The notes under the pieces are model-generated. The model made no database searches. It saw only the letters and a program-made list of their open reading frames with translations, and was not told the DNA's origin. A program made the translations under genes and the position numbers. DNA of 64,000 nt from assembly GCF_004799645.1 (NCBI RefSeq), contig NZ_CP031305.1:310001-374000 (forward strand), read 5' to 3'. Each line of letters opens with the position of its first letter. Position 1 is the first letter of the stretch. Of the stretch, positions 34,988 to 43,321 are shown piece after piece. The stretch is from Natronorubrum bangense. GTDB lineage: Archaea > Halobacteriota > Halobacteria > Halobacteriales > Natrialbaceae.

Positions 34988-35001
34988 CAATGTTGTTATA
35001 T
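34988..35001 (+). promoter_or_regulatory. Promoter element of the second SBP-PAP2 cassette
   Basis: CAATGTTGTTATAT matches the promoter of the first cassette at 13 of 14 positions and ends about 31 nt before the ATG at 35033. It shows that the second pair has its own promoter and that promoter sequence was kept after duplication. Confidence 0.55.
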
Positions 35002-35032
35002 CGCTGCTAGCGAACCGTAACAAACGAACGAA

Positions 35033-36829
35033 ATGGATGAACGACGGAGCGGTCCGGACCGAGAAACCGACGGTGACAGCGCTGGTGGTATCAGCCGCCG
35101 GGCTGCACTGGCCAGCGCTGTCGGGGTGACCGTATCCACCAGTGGCTGTCTCCGCCAAGCTCGCAGCATCATCAACCGAGACGACATCGAGCCACTGTCG
35201 CTGACGATCACCACCCTTCCCGCGGACGGTGACCGGGAAAGCATCCGGCTCGCCCGGGAAATCGCTGCGACTCTCGAGGCCGTCGGCATCGACGTCTCGA
35301 TCGAGATGCGAGCCAACGAGGAGTTCCTGCGCGCCGTCCTCATCAATCACGACTTCGATCTCTGCGTTGGCCGCCATCCTGGTGGCACCGATCCGGACTT
35401 TCTCTACGAGACGCTCCACTCGCTGTACGCCGACGAGGCCGGCTGGCAGAACCCGTTTGGTTTTACGAATCTCCTGGTCGACGACCTGCTCGAGGCCCAA
35501 CGTGACGCCGACGGCGACGAGCGCCGCGAGGCCGTCACATCGATGCTCGAGGCACTGGCGATCGAACAGCCGTTCGTCCCGATCTGTACCCCACTCGAGC
35601 AGCGGCTCGTCAGAGACGATCGGTTCGACGGCTGGAGTGCGGGCCATCTCGCGACACGGACGGGCTATCTCGGCCTCGAGCCACAGACGGACGACAGCGC
35701 CGAGCAACTTCGGGCCGTCCATATGGACGCCCGGCCGTCACAGAACCTCAACCCGCTGAACGCGGAGTACCGGGACCGAGGGACGTTCACTGATCTGCTG
35801 TACGACTCGCTTGCCGCCGACCGTATCGATGCTGCTGGTAATCGGTCGCTCGAGCCGTGGCTCGCCGACGACTGGGAGTGGACTGACGAGTCGACGCTCG
35901 TCGTCTCCCTCCGGCCCGACTGCCAGTTTCACGACGAAAAGCCGCTCACTGCCGACGACGTCGCCTTCACCTATCGGCTTCTCGAGGACACCGCGCTCGG
36001 AGACAGCACCTCGCCCACACCGCCACCGCGCTATCGCGGCCGTGTCACGGCGATCGACGAGATCGACATCCGGGATGAGACCACGCTCGAAATAACAGTT
36101 GTGACGGGTCAAGAGGTCGGTGAACAGGCGCTGACGGTGCCGATACTCCCCGAACACCGCTGGGCGGAGCGAGCGGCGGCTGCGACCGTTCCCGGCGTTC
36201 GTGTCGCACAGGGCACGACCGACGCTGTCGTCACGAACAACCTGCCGCCGGTCGGCAGCGGGCCGTTTCAGTACCACGATCACGCCGAGCGCGAGCACGT
36301 CACCTTCGAGCGCTTCGATGACCACTTCACGCTGCGCGAGGGTGTCGACCTCCCCGAGCCAACCGTCGACACGATCCGAATCGGGATCGATCCACGAAGC
36401 ACGTCGGCGATGCAACTGATCGAAGCCAACGACGCCGACGTCACAAGTTCGCCCCTCGAGAGCTACGTCATCGACGACGTCGAGGAAACCGACGCGGTTC
36501 GTCTGCTCGAGTCGCCGACGTGGACGTTCTACCTGCTTGGGTTCAACGCGCGGTCGGCCCCCTTCGGCAATCCTCGATTCCGGCAGGTCATCGCGCAGTT
36601 GATCGACAAGGCGTGGCTGGTCGAGGAGGTATTTCACGGGTACGCGACGCCGGTTGCGACGCCGGTGACCGACGAGTGGACTCCTGACGACCTCGCGTGG
36701 GACGGCGACGATCCAGTGAGCCCCTTTCTCGGCTCCGGGGGCGACGTCGACGTCGAAGCGGCACGAACGGCGTTCGAGGAGGCCGGATTTCGGTACGACG
36801 CCGACGGCAACTTGCGGGTGAGACAGTGA
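35033..36829 (+). CDS. Peptide/nickel-type ABC substrate-binding lipoprotein, cassette copy 2
   Basis: A 598-residue SBP_bac_5 family protein, clearly paralogous to the one at 32240. Shared blocks include DFDL-VGRHP, DPDFLYE-LHS-YADE-GWQNPF, GYLGLEP, D-LLYDSL, LTADDVAFTYR-LEDTALG and SPTWTFYLLGFN. The Tat lipobox is SRRAALASAVGVTVSTSGC. It lacks the acidic insertion of copy 1. No permease or ATPase gene is in the neighbourhood. Its TGA overlaps the ATG of the second PAP2 gene. Confidence 0.88.
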   Translation: MDERRSGPDRETDGDSAGGISRRAALASAVGVTVSTSGCLRQARSIINRDDIEPLSLTITTLPADGDRESIRLAREIAATLEAVGIDVSIEMRANEEFLRAVLINHDFDLCVGRHPGGTDPDFLYETLHSLYADEAGWQNPFGFTNLLVDDLLEAQRDADGDERREAVTSMLEALAIEQPFVPICTPLEQRLVRDDRFDGWSAGHLATRTGYLGLEPQTDDSAEQLRAVHMDARPSQNLNPLNAEYRDRGTFTDLLYDSLAADRIDAAGNRSLEPWLADDWEWTDESTLVVSLRPDCQFHDEKPLTADDVAFTYRLLEDTALGDSTSPTPPPRYRGRVTAIDEIDIRDETTLEITVVTGQEVGEQALTVPILPEHRWAERAAAATVPGVRVAQGTTDAVVTNNLPPVGSGPFQYHDHAEREHVTFERFDDHFTLREGVDLPEPTVDTIRIGIDPRSTSAMQLIEANDADVTSSPLESYVIDDVEETDAVRLLESPTWTFYLLGFNARSAPFGNPRFRQVIAQLIDKAWLVEEVFHGYATPVATPVTDEWTPDDLAWDGDDPVSPFLGSGGDVDVEAARTAFEEAGFRYDADGNLRVRQ

Positions 36830-37665
36830 TGTTGGGTCAGGTGCTGGTGCAACTCGTCGTGGTCGTCACGCTGCTTGTCCTCGTCTCGACTGCGTTGTTC
36901 GTCGGTCTGGGCCGGCTCCGGGAGACACGCGGCGCGTGGCGGAGCCGGGTGCGTGCGATTACGCCGATCACGATCGTTCTCGCATCCGCCTTGCTGTTGA
37001 ACAGCGTCGCCAGACAGGCCGTCCCGGAGTTCTCGTGGCTGATCGACTGGAATCTCACCGCACCGATCTACGATCTCGAGGGGGAGTTCATCATTTGGCT
37101 GCAAGCACAGGCGACGCCGGCGTTGACGGCGTACTTTTCATTTATCTATATTTACGGCTATATTTTCTTGCTGGTGTTTCCCGTCATCGCCTACTTCGCG
37201 CTCTCGGAGACGCGGCCGCTCCGGGAACTGCTGGCAGCGTACACGCTCAACTACACGCTCGGACTGGTGGTGTACATCGTCGTTATCGCCTACGGGCCGC
37301 GGAACATGATGCCTGACCTCGTCGATGCACTGCTGTACGATACGTACCCGCAGTACCAGCACCTCACCCGTCAGGTCAACCGCAACACGAACGTCTTCCC
37401 GTCGCTACATACCTCGCTTGCTGTGACCGTCTCTATCCTGGCCTACCGCACGCGAGAGTACTATCCGGGGTGGAACCTCGTCGCGGCCGTCCTCGGGGTC
37501 TCCGTCGCGATCTCGACGATGTATCTCGGGATTCACTGGGTGATCGACGTCATCGCTGGCATCGTCCTCGCGTACGTGAGCGTCGAACTCGCCCACGTCC
37601 TCGTCGGCCGTTGGTCGGTTTCGGAGTGGATGGATGGCCGCGTCCCATCGCTGCGCCGGCGCTGA
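36829..37665 (+). CDS. PAP2/AUR1-type membrane phosphatase or transferase, cassette copy 2
   Basis: A 278-residue membrane protein paralogous to that at 34090. YGPRNMM, NVFPSLHTSLAVTVSILAY and LGIHWVIDVIAGIVLAYVS preserve the catalytic Arg, His and His-Asp positions. FIYIYGYIFLLVFPVIAYFA is nearly identical between the copies. The start at 36829 is set by the 1-nt TGATG overlap; an upstream frame opening at 36697 lies inside the binding-protein gene. Both PAP2 copies keep all catalytic residues, so both are probably active. Confidence 0.87.
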   Translation: MLGQVLVQLVVVVTLLVLVSTALFVGLGRLRETRGAWRSRVRAITPITIVLASALLLNSVARQAVPEFSWLIDWNLTAPIYDLEGEFIIWLQAQATPALTAYFSFIYIYGYIFLLVFPVIAYFALSETRPLRELLAAYTLNYTLGLVVYIVVIAYGPRNMMPDLVDALLYDTYPQYQHLTRQVNRNTNVFPSLHTSLAVTVSILAYRTREYYPGWNLVAAVLGVSVAISTMYLGIHWVIDVIAGIVLAYVSVELAHVLVGRWSVSEWMDGRVPSLRRR

Positions 37666-37781
37666 TCGTCACCTGCTTTCTCACTCGCGGCTTGACGTCC
37701 GCTGTTCGTGTCGAGAACATGCCGGACCGCGAGCTGTCGCTCTCGGGAACTGAGCCAGAAAGAATCGACGGCTGGGTGGCG

Positions 37782-38153
37782 TTAGTTGTCCTCGAGAGCG
37801 TCAGCGATTCGTTTGAGTGCGCGCGTCTGGTCGCGCATCTCGTCTCGGAGCTGTCGGACTTCACGGACGAGTTCTTCGTTGCCGGCTTCCTCACCGCGGC
37901 CGCCCGGTGCGCCGCCGGGGCCACCGGGGCCGCCAGGGCCGCCGCCCATCATGCCACCCATCATCTGTGCGAACGGGTTGCCGCCGCCCATGCCGCCGGG
38001 GCCACCGCCGCCGCCGAACGGGCTTTCCGGTGGTTCACCCTCGCCTTCGCCTTCTTCGGCGCGTTTTTCTCGAATCTCTTCGACTCGTTCGCGGAACGAC
38101 TTCTCTTCGCCGCCCTCGTCTCCCGCGTCGTTGGATTCGTTTTCGTCAGCCAT
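37782..38153 (-). CDS. Gly/Met-rich small haloarchaeal protein with C-terminal coiled coil
   Basis: A 123-residue protein in three parts: an acidic N-terminus with a charged helix (FRERVEEIREKRAEEGEGEG), a Gly/Pro/Met-rich centre (residues 47-87, e.g. NPFAQMMGGMMGGGPGGPGG) and a C-terminal coiled-coil-like helix (EELVREVRQLRDEMRDQTRA). The start at 38153 is the first ATG giving an acidic haloarchaeal N-terminus. The low-complexity centre suggests flexibility or condensation. I do not recognise a function. Confidence 0.65.
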   Translation of the reverse strand: MADENESNDAGDEGGEEKSFRERVEEIREKRAEEGEGEGEPPESPFGGGGGPGGMGGGNPFAQMMGGMMGGGPGGPGGPGGAPGGRGEEAGNEELVREVRQLRDEMRDQTRALKRIADALEDN

Positions 38154-38269
38154 GCCTGCTGCTTCTGTGTCACCGCGGAAAAGGATTACCATGTGTTGGA
38201 TACACTGGGTCACACCCACCGCGGTCACCGGGACGCGGCCAGTCCATGTGTCGCTCGAGGATGTCCACG

Positions 38270-39022
38270 TTAGCCGAACGAGCCGAGCGACGACTGAAGA
38301 TTTCGACGCGGCTCTCCGCTTGCCACCGTATACCCCACGAGGTCGCGCATATCGACGGCGTACGTCGTCCCGCCGTTCTCGAGAACGAGCAGCCGACCTT
38401 TCACGCCGATGACGGTGCCTGCAGCGATCGTCTCGGGAACCGGCTGCCGCTCACATTCGAAATTGTAATCGAGCGTCAACCTCTCGAGTACGTCGAACTC
38501 AGCAAGCGTTGCATCCCAGGCAGCCTCATCGACCGTCGCCGCGAGCGAGGCGACTTTCGTCGGCGTGCGGACCCGATCAACGAGCCGGTTGGCGATTTCG
38601 GCTTCGATCTCGCGGGCGATCCGGCCGTTCGAGACGGTGTGGATGTGGGCTGCGCGGTCGGCGCCTTGCTCTCGGAGTCGGGTCTCGAGTCGACGAGATT
38701 TGGTGACGCCGACTTTGAATGTGTTGGGGGCGAAGGCAGCGATGTAGACTGCGTGCTCCTGATAGCAGTCCATCTCGTCTTTCAGGCAGGTGCCCGTACA
38801 GCGGGCACAGACCCACGTACTCGTATGGAACTCACAGTAGGGTGCCGATGGCCGCTTGCAGGCGAGATGGTCGCCGTCGTGGATGGTGCCCACACAGTGT
38901 CGTGACTCGAGTGCGTAGGCGAGACTGGTTCCGGCCTCGAGAGGTTGGCGCTCGACGGCTCCGCCATCGCTAACCAACAGCGCTGATCCTCGCCCGCTCG
39001 GCTCATAGCCCACCAGTTGCAC
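38270..39022 (-). CDS. DUF2797 family protein
   Basis: A 250-residue protein starting at a GTG (39022). The N-terminal part contains cysteine pairs (CEFHTSTWVCARCTGTC, near residue 75) that could bind zinc. The body HAVYIAAFAPNTFKVGVTKS and RRLETRLREQGADRAAHI is characteristic of DUF2797, which resembles GIY-YIG-like folds. EIANRLVDRVRTPTKVASLA continues the domain. The longer frame to 39334 covers the divergent BsuPI gene and is unlikely. Function unknown. Confidence 0.78.
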   Translation of the reverse strand: MQLVGYEPSGRGSALLVSDGGAVERQPLEAGTSLAYALESRHCVGTIHDGDHLACKRPSAPYCEFHTSTWVCARCTGTCLKDEMDCYQEHAVYIAAFAPNTFKVGVTKSRRLETRLREQGADRAAHIHTVSNGRIAREIEAEIANRLVDRVRTPTKVASLAATVDEAAWDATLAEFDVLERLTLDYNFECERQPVPETIAAGTVIGVKGRLLVLENGGTTYAVDMRDLVGYTVASGEPRRNLQSSLGSFG

Positions 39023-39133
39023 GCGTTCGACTTGGGCGTAACTCGGGATATACTGTTCGCTGTCTCGTCGGCAGCCGACGGTTCGACGCACCCAGACGAA
39101 CCGCCTATCCGCGTCGGCACCGAAGCCGACCAC

Positions 39134-39481
39134 ATGACACTCGAAGGACGACTCGAAGCGGACGTCACAACGGCTGCGGATGGAACGACGCTGGTAACGT
39201 TCGTGTTCACCGTCACAAACAGGGGGCCAACGCCGGTCGAACTGGAGTTTCCGGACGCGTGCAAGGCGGAGTTCGTCGTGCGCGATGATGGGCGCGAAGT
39301 CTGGCGATTCACTGAGGGCAAGGCGTTTGCGCAACTGCTCACCTCGGAGACGATCCCGCCGGACGAGACGGCGACCTACGAAGCCGAGTGGGTAGCGCCC
39401 CAGCCGGGCGGCTACGTCGCCGTCGCCGAGTTACGAGCGCGGGAGGTGACCTGTACCGCACAGACCAGTTTCGGTGTGTAA
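39134..39481 (+). CDS. BsuPI-type proteinase-inhibitor-domain protein
   Basis: A 115-residue all-beta protein. LVTFVFTVTNRGPTPVELEF is followed by DACKAEFVVRDDGREVWRFT and IPPDETATYEAEW, the BsuPI (intracellular proteinase inhibitor) arrangement. In haloarchaea such single domains are common and have unproven targets. It starts at ATG 39134 with 111 bp to the divergent DUF2797 gene. A protease-inhibitor role is inherited from the Bacillus namesake only. Confidence 0.75.
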   Translation: MTLEGRLEADVTTAADGTTLVTFVFTVTNRGPTPVELEFPDACKAEFVVRDDGREVWRFTEGKAFAQLLTSETIPPDETATYEAEWVAPQPGGYVAVAELRAREVTCTAQTSFGV

Positions 39482-39650
39482 TACTGCCGGTTGTGACGAT
39501 GGCCGACGGGACCACACGATCAGACATCCCACCGGAGCTGACGGCTAACCGGCAACCAGTGACTGGTGGGCGGCGACAGGTCCGTCATCGGACGCGGCGA
39601 TGAGCGCCGACAGCGAAGTCCCTAAACCAGCCCCATCCCAACGGCGAGCC

Positions 39651-40556
39651 ATGCAAGCGCTGGTTATCGCGGCCCACGGGTCACACCTGAACCCGAACGC
39701 CTCGGACCCCACGTACGCCCACGCGGATACCGTCCGTGAGACGGGAGCGTTCGACGAGGTCCGCGAGGCGTTCTGGAAGGAGGAACCGCACTTTCGCGAT
39801 GTGATCCGGACGCTCGAGGCAGACGAGGTGTTTATCGTCCCGCTGTTTATCAGCGAGGGCTACTTCACCGAGCAGGTGATCCCCCGTGAACTGCGCCTCG
39901 AGGAGTGGGATCCCGAGCAGTGGGACTCCGATGGGACGACTGCCTCACAGGTAACACTCGAGGCCGAAGACGTCGACAAAACGATTCATTACTGCGGCCC
40001 CGTTGGCACCCACGATGCAATGACTGACGTCATCGTCCAGCGTGCCGAAAGCGTGACGGACGATCCGAACGTGGGTGACGGGGTCGGCCTCGCGGTCGTC
40101 GGCCACGGCACCGAACGCAACGAAAACTCGGCGAAAGCAGTCGAGTATCACGCCGACCGGATCCGTGATCAGGGTCGGTTCGACGCGGTCGAGGCCCTCT
40201 TTATGGACGAAGAGCCGGAAGTCGATGACGTCACGGACTACTTCGAGACGGCCGATATCGTCGTCGTCCCGCTGTTTATCGCCGATGGCTACCACACCCA
40301 GGAAGACATCCCCGAGGATATGGGGCTCACCGAAGACTATCGACTCGGCTGGTCGGTCCCAGCCGAGGTCGACGGCCACCGTCTCTGGTACGCCGGTGCT
40401 GTCGGCACCGAGAGACTGATGGCCGACGTCATCCTCGAGCGCGCGGCCGACGCTGGGGCCGATATCGGCGGCGCCCTCGAGTCGGTTCGGGCCGGGGTGG
40501 CTCCCGACGACAGCAATGGGCCAGATCTCGAGCCAAACACGAGAGCGGGTGACTGA
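39651..40556 (+). CDS. cbiX: CbiX/SirB-type sirohydrochlorin cobaltochelatase-like protein
   Basis: A 301-residue two-domain chelatase-like protein. The first domain opens ALVIAAHGSHLNPNASDP with the metal-binding His. EVFIVPLFISEGYFTEQVIP and the second-domain GLAVVGHGTERNENSA and IVVVPLFIADGYHTQEDIP show the internal duplication of CbiX-long/SirB enzymes. It would insert Co2+ (or Ni/Fe) into sirohydrochlorin-type tetrapyrroles. It starts at 39651; a 17-residue upstream extension to 39600 is less typical. It is followed after 3 bp by a DR2241 family gene, a recurrent pairing. Confidence 0.85.
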   Translation: MQALVIAAHGSHLNPNASDPTYAHADTVRETGAFDEVREAFWKEEPHFRDVIRTLEADEVFIVPLFISEGYFTEQVIPRELRLEEWDPEQWDSDGTTASQVTLEAEDVDKTIHYCGPVGTHDAMTDVIVQRAESVTDDPNVGDGVGLAVVGHGTERNENSAKAVEYHADRIRDQGRFDAVEALFMDEEPEVDDVTDYFETADIVVVPLFIADGYHTQEDIPEDMGLTEDYRLGWSVPAEVDGHRLWYAGAVGTERLMADVILERAADAGADIGGALESVRAGVAPDDSNGPDLEPNTRAGD

Positions 40557-40559
40557 CGC

Positions 40560-41711
40560 GTGACGATGCCCACAGCCGATTTCGACTCGCTGATCGCGAC
40601 GCTCGAGGCCGAGTCGCCGATCGCGTTCGATGGCCTGCGAATCGACCGCGACGGCGAGACGTACAGCCTCGAGACGCCCGAGAGCGAACAGTCTGGACTC
40701 GACGAAGACGACCTCGAGGCTGCCCTCGAGCCACGTGCAGCGTACGTCACGAACTGGCACTACTGGCAGAAGACGGTCGGCGGTGAGGGAACTTCCCGCC
40801 GCGCGTTCCTGCGGTGGTGTGAGCGGGCACCGCTTGCAGCCGCGTCGGACGCCGATGAGACGTCGGCGGCTGCGGACGACCTCCTCGAGGTGCCGGCACG
40901 ATACGACGCGCTTCAGGAGGGAGTCGACCGCGAGTGGGGGCAGCTGTGTCTGACGGCCCGACTCGTCGACGACGCCGACGGTCCTGCCGGCGAGCGCGTC
41001 TACGATCTCTGGCACGTCGACGACACCGATACCGACCTCGCCGACCTCGAGGTCTACGACGACCCACGGGATGCCCGCGACCTCTCGACGGCCGATGACG
41101 ACGGCCGGTACCGGCCGCTGAAGACCGCACCGACGCTGGTCTCCGGCTGGGCCTTTATCGGGCTTTCAGGCGCTGAACTCGTCGAAACGGTCGGCTTCTT
41201 CTATCCGGCGACGATCGCCAACTGGCATCGAGAACTGCGAGGAACGTTAGACGTCGATCACTGGCTCGAGACCGCCGAGCGCCAGACCGGGATCTACGAC
41301 GTGATCGACGAGCTGCCCCGTGAGGCCGTCGAGTGGATGACCGAAGCCTGCTGTGTCGACTCCCAATGTCTGCGCCGCCGCGAGTGGCAGTACGAGGAGG
41401 GCGACGACCTCGCGGTCGACGGTGGCGACGGCCAGTTCCCGTGTCGGGAGCCGTGTTCGCTCGTCGTCGCCGCCGCGCGCAAGTGGACTGTCATCGAGTC
41501 AGAAGCAAAACACACCTACGAACTCGAGTTGACGCCGAGCGAACTGAACCAACTCGAGGAACTGATCGACGCCGTCGCCGAGGGCCGAACCGACGAGATC
41601 CGCGAAGCCGACGTCTACGACGGTGCGAACCGCTATCGGGCGCGATACCTCCGGGCAAAACGGTTCGACGACGACGGCACCCTCGAGGCGCGAGAGCGTC
41701 ACGACGACTGA
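40560..41711 (+). CDS. DR2241 family protein (putative 4Fe-4S protein paired with CbiX)
   Basis: A 383-residue protein. Cysteines at 264, 265 and 270 (CCVDSQC) and at 295 and 299 (CREPCSLVVAAARKW) fit the 4Fe-4S domain described for DR2241 proteins. The N-terminal part (VTNWHYWQKTVGGEGTSRRA, FLRWCERAPL) is the stabilising domain. It probably assists tetrapyrrole metal chelation with the adjacent CbiX. The start (GTG/ATG) is uncertain by two codons: GTG 40560 or ATG 40566. The C-terminal region (residues 315-383) is acidic and helical. Confidence 0.78.
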   Translation: MTMPTADFDSLIATLEAESPIAFDGLRIDRDGETYSLETPESEQSGLDEDDLEAALEPRAAYVTNWHYWQKTVGGEGTSRRAFLRWCERAPLAAASDADETSAAADDLLEVPARYDALQEGVDREWGQLCLTARLVDDADGPAGERVYDLWHVDDTDTDLADLEVYDDPRDARDLSTADDDGRYRPLKTAPTLVSGWAFIGLSGAELVETVGFFYPATIANWHRELRGTLDVDHWLETAERQTGIYDVIDELPREAVEWMTEACCVDSQCLRRREWQYEEGDDLAVDGGDGQFPCREPCSLVVAAARKWTVIESEAKHTYELELTPSELNQLEELIDAVAEGRTDEIREADVYDGANRYRARYLRAKRFDDDGTLEARERHDD

Positions 41712-41740
41712 CGACTGGTCGTCCCTCGCGAGCGCGGTGA

Positions 41741-42316
41741 TTATCGGAGCAGCAACACGAGCGCCACGAGAAACCCGACCGAAACGATGGCAAGTCCAGC
41801 CATTGCGACCGGGCCGCCGATCGTGGCCGCCGTCAGCACTGCGATTCCGACGGCGACGAGTCCGAGCACGACGACGCCGAGTGTCGCCGGCTCGAGGCCG
41901 ACGGTGGCGATCAGTCGATCGAGATCGCTCGGTTCGGGTGCGTTCTGTGCGGGTTTCGACAGCGATTCGTCGACGTCGACATCTCCCGGTGCTGGTTTGA
42001 CGGTGACGGGGATCGACAGCGACTCCGAGCCGTACCCGGTCAACACCTCGAGTGTGCCTTCGAGTGGCCGCTCGATCGCCTCGGCGTTGACGCGGACGAG
42101 GACGATCGTCTCGTCGTCAGCTTCGACGTAGTAGTTCGACTCGGGGAGCGTTACGATGCGCTCGATGTCGCCCTTGAGCCGACAGTGGACGTGTGCGGGG
42201 GTGTCGTGACTTTGCAAGTGGAGGTCGAACGAGCCACGGACCTCGAGGGTACCGACAGCTGTCTCGAGTGAGTCGGCGGACCCGCGATTGACGTGGACGG
42301 TGACCTCCTGAGACAC
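41741..42316 (-). CDS. Haloarchaeal beta-domain protein with C-terminal membrane hairpin
   Basis: A 191-residue protein. An N-terminal beta-rich domain (residues 1-110) is followed by an acidic linker and two C-terminal hydrophobic helices (LGVVVLGLVAVGIAVLTAAT; GPVAMAGLAIVSVGFLVALV). That places the globular part on one membrane face. It is conserved-looking, and I do not assign a family. It lies 15 bp before the Trm112 gene end, on the same strand. Confidence 0.68.
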   Translation of the reverse strand: MSQEVTVHVNRGSADSLETAVGTLEVRGSFDLHLQSHDTPAHVHCRLKGDIERIVTLPESNYYVEADDETIVLVRVNAEAIERPLEGTLEVLTGYGSESLSIPVTVKPAPGDVDVDESLSKPAQNAPEPSDLDRLIATVGLEPATLGVVVLGLVAVGIAVLTAATIGGPVAMAGLAIVSVGFLVALVLLLR

Positions 42317-42331
42317 GATTCGAGTGGCCGA

Positions 42332-42532
42332 TCAGGCCGGGGTTTCTTCGCGCATATCCGGCGGCAGCAGGTTCGGGATGCCGTCTTCGATCGGGTACCG
42401 CTCGCCACATTCGCTACAGACGAGCGTGCCCGCGACGATTTCCTCGCCGGCATCGTCGTACTCGGCGTCCTCGAGTTCTAAGTCGTGTTTGTCCAGCGGA
42501 CAGCAGAGGATCTCCAGCAACGACTCCTTCAT
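42332..42532 (-). CDS. Trm112 family methyltransferase-activating protein
   Basis: A 66-residue zinc-ribbon protein. MKESLLEILCCPLDKHDLEL and VCSECGERYPIEDGIPNLLP are the Trm112/UPF0434 pattern, with Cys pairs binding zinc and a C-terminal IPNLLPP-type segment. Trm112 is the obligate activating partner of several rRNA, tRNA and protein methyltransferases; in Haloferax it has multiple partners. A Trm9-like methyltransferase candidate is encoded at 51419. The ATG at 42532 is chosen over an unconserved 29-residue extension. Confidence 0.9.
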   Translation of the reverse strand: MKESLLEILCCPLDKHDLELEDAEYDDAGEEIVAGTLVCSECGERYPIEDGIPNLLPPDMREETPA

Positions 42533-42615
42533 GATAAACAGGCTTACCGCAGACAGCAAAAGGCTTCGGGAACGAAACGGACACAGTCGCTCACGGAACG
42601 GTCGCGAGACTGCGC

Positions 42616-43125
42616 TCATTCAGACTGAGTTCGTTCCTCACGGACGGTACTGCCGACGACGAGCGCAGCCCCGATGATGACGAGGTTTTTCACGATGTAC
42701 TGTCCCTCGACGGTCAGGCCGTAGGGAATCGTCGTGAACGTCACCTCTGGCAGGAGCACCAGCGGCAGGAAGGTGCCGGGCATCTGGAGGAACAACAGGA
42801 GGATACCGAGCCGGATCAGCGGCCGGTAGAGCAAGCAGATGCCGATCAGCACCTCCCAGACGCCCAGTACCGGGACGAACAGCTCCGGTGGGACGACGTA
42901 CACCGTCGCGGCGACGAGCTCCGCGGCCGGGCTCACGCCGAACATCTTCAGCCCGCCGAACCAGACGAAGATGATCCCGAGCGCGATACGAAGCGTCGGC
43001 AGTCCCCAACGTCCCATCCAGTTGGCGACCGATCGGTCGACCGCTTCGACACGACGGACCGTTTCAGCTGGGACGCCAAGGGCAGACTCGAGTCGACGGA
43101 CGAGTGCTGTGAATGGATCACTCAT
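42616..43125 (-). CDS. DoxX-like integral membrane protein
   Basis: A 169-residue protein with four membrane helices. [20 protein letters not shown] is the DoxX-type first helix, followed by [40 protein letters not shown] and [16 protein letters not shown]. The family includes DoxX/DoxD and YkgB/DUF417-like proteins of uncertain redox or transport roles. An N-terminal amphipathic segment precedes the helices. Confidence 0.78.
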   Translation of the reverse strand: MSDPFTALVRRLESALGVPAETVRRVEAVDRSVANWMGRWGLPTLRIALGIIFVWFGGLKMFGVSPAAELVAATVYVVPPELFVPVLGVWEVLIGICLLYRPLIRLGILLLFLQMPGTFLPLVLLPEVTFTTIPYGLTVEGQYIVKNLVIIGAALVVGSTVREERTQSE

Positions 43126-43209
43126 AAACTGTGCTCACAGAGAGTCAACGGCTTCTGCGAGCAAAAGGTCGCGGTGTGTATATTCGGGGTAGACGCGGTC
43201 GTCGCCAGT

Positions 43210-43293
43210 TATAGTAACAACTGAAACGGGTTGCACACCGATCGCACAGCTGTCGTGCGATCGGGTGCGCACTGACGTTCAGTGGCTACTATA
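43210..43293. repeat. 84-bp MITE-like inverted-repeat element
   Basis: Outer arms TATAGTAACAACTGAA (43210-43225) and TTCAGTGGCTACTATA (43278-43293) are complementary at 14 of 16 positions. Inside lies a perfect stem CCGATCGCAC (43238-43247) / GTGCGATCGG (43255-43264). It contains no ORF. A sequence like the right arm occurs at 56996-57011. The nested symmetry fits a non-autonomous mobile element or a conserved hairpin. Confidence 0.6.
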
Positions 43294-43321
43294 GCGAACC
43301 GCAAAAAACGAGGCCGGAGCG

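Noticed and set aside
34090..37665. Reading the SBP genes as part of a normal Opp/Dpp importer
   Set aside because: No permease or ATPase frame occurs on either strand around the two pairs; the partner is PAP2 in both copies.
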